Under the pieces are notes generated by a model. That model did no database searches. It was not told where the DNA came from and saw only the letters and a program-made list of their open reading frames with translations. Of a stretch of DNA of 64,000 nt, positions 59,201 through 64,000 are shown one piece after another; position 1 is the stretch's first letter; every line of letters starts with the position of its first letter. The stretch is from Nymphaea colorata (taxonomy: Eukaryota; Streptophyta; Magnoliopsida; Nymphaeales; Nymphaeaceae). A program made the position numbers and the translations under genes. The DNA lies in the NCBI RefSeq assembly GCF_008831285.2, contig NC_045141.1, positions 2,978,001-3,042,000 of the forward strand. The letters run 5' to 3'.

Positions 59201-62200
59201 ATGGCAGCCTCTTCTTCCTCGTCGATGGTCAGTCAAACTGAAATTGGAACTGTGAGACCCGAGAACGTTCCTGTGCAGGTTATTACTCTTCGCCTCACAA
59301 AGGAGAACTATTTCTCGTAGTCGCCGGCTATGACTATGGGGATTGCTGGCCGTGGTCGGATGGCCTATATCGACGGGAGCAACCCTGAACCAGCAAGAGC
59401 AAGTGATGCGTGGAACACTTGGTTCCTTGAGGACAATCAAGTAAAAACGTGGATTGTCAACTCTGTCTCCGCTGAGATTCAGCCTCTTATCCTTCAGAAG
59501 AAGACTGCACGGGACATGTGGGTGGTCCTTGAGCAAATGTATGGCCAGAAGAAGACGGTCATTCACACTTATCAAGTAATGAAGACTGTTTATAACCTTC
59601 GCCAAGGGAACTCTTCTATTGCAGAATACTATGGGGCTTTGAAAGCAAAGTGGGAAGAACTTGACTATCACTCTGATATTCCGTGGCACTGTCCCCAAGA
59701 TCAGGCACTTTACATTGCCCAGAAATGGGAAAACAGAGTGTTCCTCTTTTTAGCTGGCTTAAATGATGATTTTGAAGGTGTTCGGAGCCAGATTCTGAAT
59801 TCTGGAGAGGTGTCCAGTATTGAAGATATATACTCGGTTGTTGAAGCAGAAGAACAGAGAAGGCTGGTAACCAATGAAAGCAAGAGGGATCTTGACCTCT
59901 CTCAGGAGAGATCAGCCCTTGTGAGCCGTGGACCTGGAGGCTTGGCTAGACCCCCTCGCCGATGCACACACTGCAAGAAGACGGGTCACACCGTCGATTA
60001 CTGTTGGGATCTCTATCCAGACAAGAAAGGCAATAGAGGGAGGTCTTCTAGTGGGAAGACACGTGGGCCTGAGACGCCCAAATCCAGTGGGGAAAAACTT
60101 TCTATTTCGGTTGATCAGCTTCGTGAACTAAGGGCTTATTTGGGCAGGATCGATGTCAACAAGATTGAGACCTTAGAGGACACTACAGCTAATCATGCTC
60201 TTGCAGTTATTGGCAATAAAGGTAACTCTTCTGTGGGGGAATGGATTGTCGATAGTGGTGCTACTCATCACATGACAGGTAATCCAAAATTGTTTCATGA
60301 GTATAAGTTGTCCTCGGGAAAAGAACGTGTTTCTCTTGCAGATGGTTCCTCTACCTGTGTGGCAAGCGAAGGCACTCTGTCCTTGTTGGACAAATTTCAT
60401 GTGCAAGGGCGCTTTACATGTTCCCCAGTTTCCTTTAAATCTCTTGTCAGTCAGTAGACTTACAAAAGAATTGAATTGTGAACTTATTTTCTCTGCCAAT
60501 CGCTGTGTTTTGCAGGACTTGGTGACAGGGAAGAGGATTGGGATTGGTTTAGCTTCTGATGGATTATATCGTCTTCCCATACGTGTGGCTACTGCTCTGT
60601 TGACAGCGATCCGCAAGACAGATAAGAGAAGAGAAGATTGTCTTCAGTCCTTTATGTACTGGCATGAACGTTTTGGGCATTTACCTTTTGGGATTTTCAA
60701 ACATTTGTTTCCAGACTTGTGTTCCTCCTTTGATTTGTCTTCCATTTCTTGTGATGTTTGTCAGTTTGCCAAACATGTGAGGGCTTCGTACCCTCTTTCT
60801 ACTAGTTGTGTTAATGAAGTTTTTTCCCTGATTCACTCTGATGTATGGGGACCTTCGGGAATTCATACCCGTCAAGGTTTCCAGTATTTTATCACTTTCA
60901 TTGATGATTTCTCTCGTGCTACGTTTGTGTACTTGTTAAAAGACCGCAGTGAGGTTCCTCGTATCATCGAGACATTCATTCTTCTTGTGCATACCCAATA
61001 TGGCGCGAATGTTAAAACTTTCCGGTCCGATAATGCCCGTGAATACATGTGTCAGCCTGTTGAGGAGTTTCTTAGACAACGGGGGATTGTTCATGAGACA
61101 TCATGTAGTTATACCCCCCCTCAAAATGGTGTAGCTGAAAGGAGAAATCATCAACTTCTTAATGTCACCAGGGCTCTTTTGTTTCAGAGAAATCTTCCTA
61201 AACACTATTGAGGTGATGCTGTTCTTACTAGTGCCTATCTTATTAACCGCATGCCCAGTCGTGTTTTGAATGGTAGGACTCCCCACTCGTTGCTTCCTGG
61301 CAGTCGTCCACCATTCCCTCTTCCTCCTCATGTTTTTGGTTGTGTATGTTTTATCCATGATCACAGTCCAAATGTCAAGAAACTTGATCCTAGGTCTATC
61401 AAAGGTGTCTTTGTTGGATACTCTCCTACGCAAAAAGGATACAAATGTATTGATCCTATTACTGGTCGAGTTTATGTTACGAGGGATGTTACCTTCTTGG
61501 AACATGCCTCTTACTTTGGTGAGAATCCTCTTCAGGGGGAGCAGTCTGTGAGCAGGGAAGAGTATTCTCAGAGACAGGAACTTCAGTTTATAGATTTTTT
61601 GGACTACAAGAAAGCAGAATTGCTTACTACTGTTGATGTGCCTGAGAAGGAGGAAATGTGTGACACTAGCATTGAGAAGGAAGGCCCTCGGTTGTTTGGA
61701 CAGTTTTACTCTAGACGAGGTACTCGGACAGAGATAATGACTTGTGATGCTAGATCTACTTCCAATCTCAATGCCACTCCTTCCCTGGATGAACCAAGTT
61801 CTACCGTGGAGACTCATGATGAGGTTGAAAACAAGAATGAAGATCTTCCCATTGCCCCCATTGCCCTGAGAAAGGGTGTCAGGTCATGTACTCAACACCC
61901 CATTGGTAATTTTGTTTCTTATTCCAGACTTGGAAAAGATTACAAGTGTTTTGTTTCTACTCTTTCTTTGGCTGTGATCCCCAGGACTGTTGCTGAAGCT
62001 CAAAGTGACTCCAAGTGGGCTGATGCAATGAAAGAAGAAATAGATGCCCTGAGAAGAAATATGACATGGGAAGTGGTGAAGATTCCTGAAGCCGCTCACT
62101 TAGTTGGATCCAAATGGGTGTATACCATCAAGTACAAACCAGATGGGAATGTTGAAAGACATAAAGCTCGACTTGTGGCCAAAGGATTTAGCCAGAAATA

Positions 62201-63522
62201 TGAAATTGATTACTTGGAAACCTTTGCTCCTGTTGCGAAAATGAAGATAGTGAGGGTGGTTATATCCCTAGCTGTGATGAAGGAGTGGAAGATGTATCAA
62301 CTGGATGTTAAGAATGCATTCTTCAATGGTGACCTCGAAGAAGAAGTATATATGCATATGCCTCCAGGATATGAAGAACCAGAAAAATGTTGTAAGCTGA
62401 AAAAGGCCTTATATGGCCTTAAGCAATCGCCCAGAGCATGGTTCGAACGACTGAGAAGAGTGATGATACGTGATGGATACAAACAAGGAAATGGAGATCA
62501 CTCTGTTTGTGAAGAAGAAGGAGAGCAGGGTTACTCTCCTGCTGGTCTACGTAGATGACATGATTGTCACAGGAGATGATGAGGAGGAGATTAACAAGCT
62601 AAAAGGGTTACTGGCTACAGAATTCGATCTCAAAGATCTTGGCAAGCTAAGGTATTTTCTTGGTATGGAGGTTGCTAGGTCTAGTACTGGTCTTGTACTA
62701 AACCAAAGGAAATACACATTAGATCTGCTGGAAGAAACTGGTAAATTGGGATGTAGACCTACTCCTACCCCATTTGACACTGGGCACAAGTTGAGCCTTA
62801 GAGATGGAGAGCCTCTCTGTGAAGAAGACAAGGGAAGATATCAACGTCTGGTTGGGAAGTTGATTTATCTTACTCTCACGAGACCTGATATCACCTTTGC
62901 GGTGAATGTTTTGATCCAATTCATGCATGCACCAACCGATGCACATCTGAAGGCTGTGGACAGAGTGCTATGCTACCTGAAGAAAAATCCTGGCAAGGGA
63001 CTCCTGTATGTGAAACAAGAGACTGTGAAAATCGAGGGCTATTCTGATGCGGATTGGGCAGGTTGTGGTGATACCAGACGATCTACTACAGGGTACTGTG
63101 TCTACTTGGGAGGAAACCTTGTTGTATGGAGGAGCAAGAGACAGGATGTTTGCTCTAGATCTAGTGCAGAGGCAGAATATAGAGCAGTTGCTATGGGAGT
63201 GTAAGAATTACTATGGTTGAAGATATTGCTGACTGACATTGGAATAGAGATTGAAGGACCTATGAAGATGTACTGTGATAACAAGTCTGCAAACAACTTG
63301 GCCAACAATCTTGTTCTTCATGACAGAACAAAACATGTTGAAATTGATCGTCACTTCATTCGGGAAAGAATTGATGCGAAAGAGTTGATTTTACCTTACA
63401 TGAAGTCTGAAGACCAAACTGCTGATGTTCTGACGAAAGCTCTACCTTCAGCTTCATTTGAGAGGAATGTATCCAAGTTGGGCATGTTTGATATGTATGC
63501 CCAACTTGAGGGGGAGTGTTGA
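59201..63522 (+). pseudogene. copia-E Gag-Pol, broken
   Basis: Gag starts at ATG 59201. Lesions in order: TAG 59318-59320 where relatives have Trp; a one-base insertion near 60408; TGA 61209-61211 (again a Trp position); a two-base deletion near 62500; TAA 63202-63204. Domains are otherwise well kept: knuckle CTHCKKTGHTVDYC (about 59962-60003), protease IVDSGATHHM (about 60247-60276), integrase HSDVWGP / FRSDNAREY / NGVAERR, RT with intact YVDD (about 62551), RNase H YSDADWAGC and SSAEAEYRA, and the terminal VLTKALP near 63430. All catalytic residues I checked remain; the element is dead by stops and shifts only. Confidence 0.93.
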
Positions 63523-63762
63523 TAGATCGTATGTTTCGGGTCTGGATCCATACCCGACCCGCCTTGTAGCCCGTTTTGGGCACTACTTAAGTCATGTAAC
63601 CCTAATCCTTATGTGTTAATGATAATCAAAAGAGAGAGAGTGTCTGGCTGCTAGTGGGCACCAACTCCTCCTCATTCGTGGTTTTTTCTCCCTCGTGTTG
63701 AGGGTTTTCCATGTTACATCGTGATTGTTGTTCCTCTTCCTCTTCTTGTTCGTATTTCTACA
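63505..63762 (+). repeat. Polypurine tract and 3' LTR of copia-E
   Basis: Purine tract TTGAGGGGGAG at 63506-63516, then the LTR from 63517 to 63762, followed by CACGT. Five differences from the left LTR by eye, four of them transitions. Confidence 0.94.
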
Positions 63763-63767
63763 CACGT

Positions 63768-64000
63768 AATAAAAGTGAACATGAGAAAAGGATTTCCTTC
63801 CACTACAAATCTGCCAGAGGGTGCCCCCATCAATTATATAACAAAATGGATTATGTACAATTAACACAACACCATGAGAGGACGAATCTAACTTGCAATC
63901 AGATTGTCCCTTTACAATTGAGCTCCCAGAGCACACAATTTCAAAAGAAGGGATATGATGTCTACAGTAGGATCAGAATTTATAGAGAGATGATACTTCA
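63768..64000 (-). other. BIO1 intron, continues past the window
   Basis: The sequence continues that interrupted by copia-E at 58601. It shows no BIO1 exon on the minus strand and no other coding pattern. Confidence 0.6.

Larger units (their letters stand above)
58602..63762 (+). mobile_element. Ty1/copia retrotransposon (copia-E), recent but dead
   Basis: A 5,161-bp element with 246-bp LTRs (58602-58847, 63517-63762) differing at about 5 positions and a perfect target duplication CACGT (58597-58601, 63763-63767). Primer-binding site TGGTATCAGAGCC and polypurine tract are intact. The coding region has full copia order but carries three stops and two frameshifts. It lies in the intron upstream of the BIO1 exon at 57081-57215, in antisense orientation to the gene. 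Confidence 0.95.

Noticed and set aside
58853-59698. 281-codon minus-strand frame in copia-E
   Set aside because: Antisense to gag and the GC-rich leader; no protein-like motif, and the sense strand has clear gag motifs.

Overview
This is a plant nuclear window, most likely from a flowering plant with a repeat-rich genome. It is AT-rich, has GT-AG introns and no bacterial gene organisation. About three quarters of it is retrotransposon DNA in various states of decay. The clearest host gene is the 3' end of the biotin gene BIO3-BIO1 (DAPA aminotransferase half) on the minus strand. Its last three exons are at 57081-57215, 56844-56956 and 44655-44829. One intron is 124 bp. The last intron is about 12 kb (44830-56843) because at least three LTR retrotransposons are nested in it, and the intron upstream of 57215 runs past the window end and holds a further element. 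A second, unrecognised minus-strand exon lies at 42212-42444.

Layout. 1-1424: AT-rich DNA, nothing recognised. 1425-6674: a decayed Ty1/copia element (copia-1, plus) with 345-bp LTRs and target-site duplication (TSD) TGTCC. 6675-22753: non-coding repeat-derived DNA with a 0.4-kb tandem duplication carrying a TA/GA microsatellite (13070-13943), a 1.2-kb pyrimidine-rich tract (16051-17290) and an inverted fragment of a long gypsy-type LTR (20033-21710). 22754-41767: a large, very old Ty3/gypsy element of the Tat/Ogre type. It is bounded by two related 2.2-kb direct repeats that may be its LTRs. It has a minisatellite-filled leader, an extra ORF before gag, then gag, protease and RT/RNase H remnants. 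No integrase was found. A 3.37-kb solo LTR (35391-38757, TSD ATGCT) is inserted in its 3' part.

41768-64000 is the genic part. Inside the 12-kb BIO1 intron lies the remnant of copia-C (plus; gag, RT and RNase H pieces). It is interrupted by copia-B (46448-51778, minus; identical 165-bp LTRs, TSD ATGAT, one stop codon in a 1,412-codon polyprotein) and by element D (52331-56218). D has LTRs, primer-binding site and polypurine tract but no recognisable pol; its body instead contains what looks like a captured host-gene fragment. The next intron upstream holds copia-E (58602-63762, plus; 246-bp LTRs about 2% different, TSD CACGT).

Relative ages follow from nesting and LTR divergence: copia-B is youngest (0 differences), then copia-E (about 5/246), copia-1 (about 21/345) and D (about 16/178); copia-C must predate B and D. 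The gypsy element is far older. Nothing in the window resembles a bacterial, phage or CRISPR system. The most unusual items are the heavily invaded BIO1 intron, the young sense-oriented copia in it with a single lesion and a duplicated start-codon region, and the gene-carrying element D.
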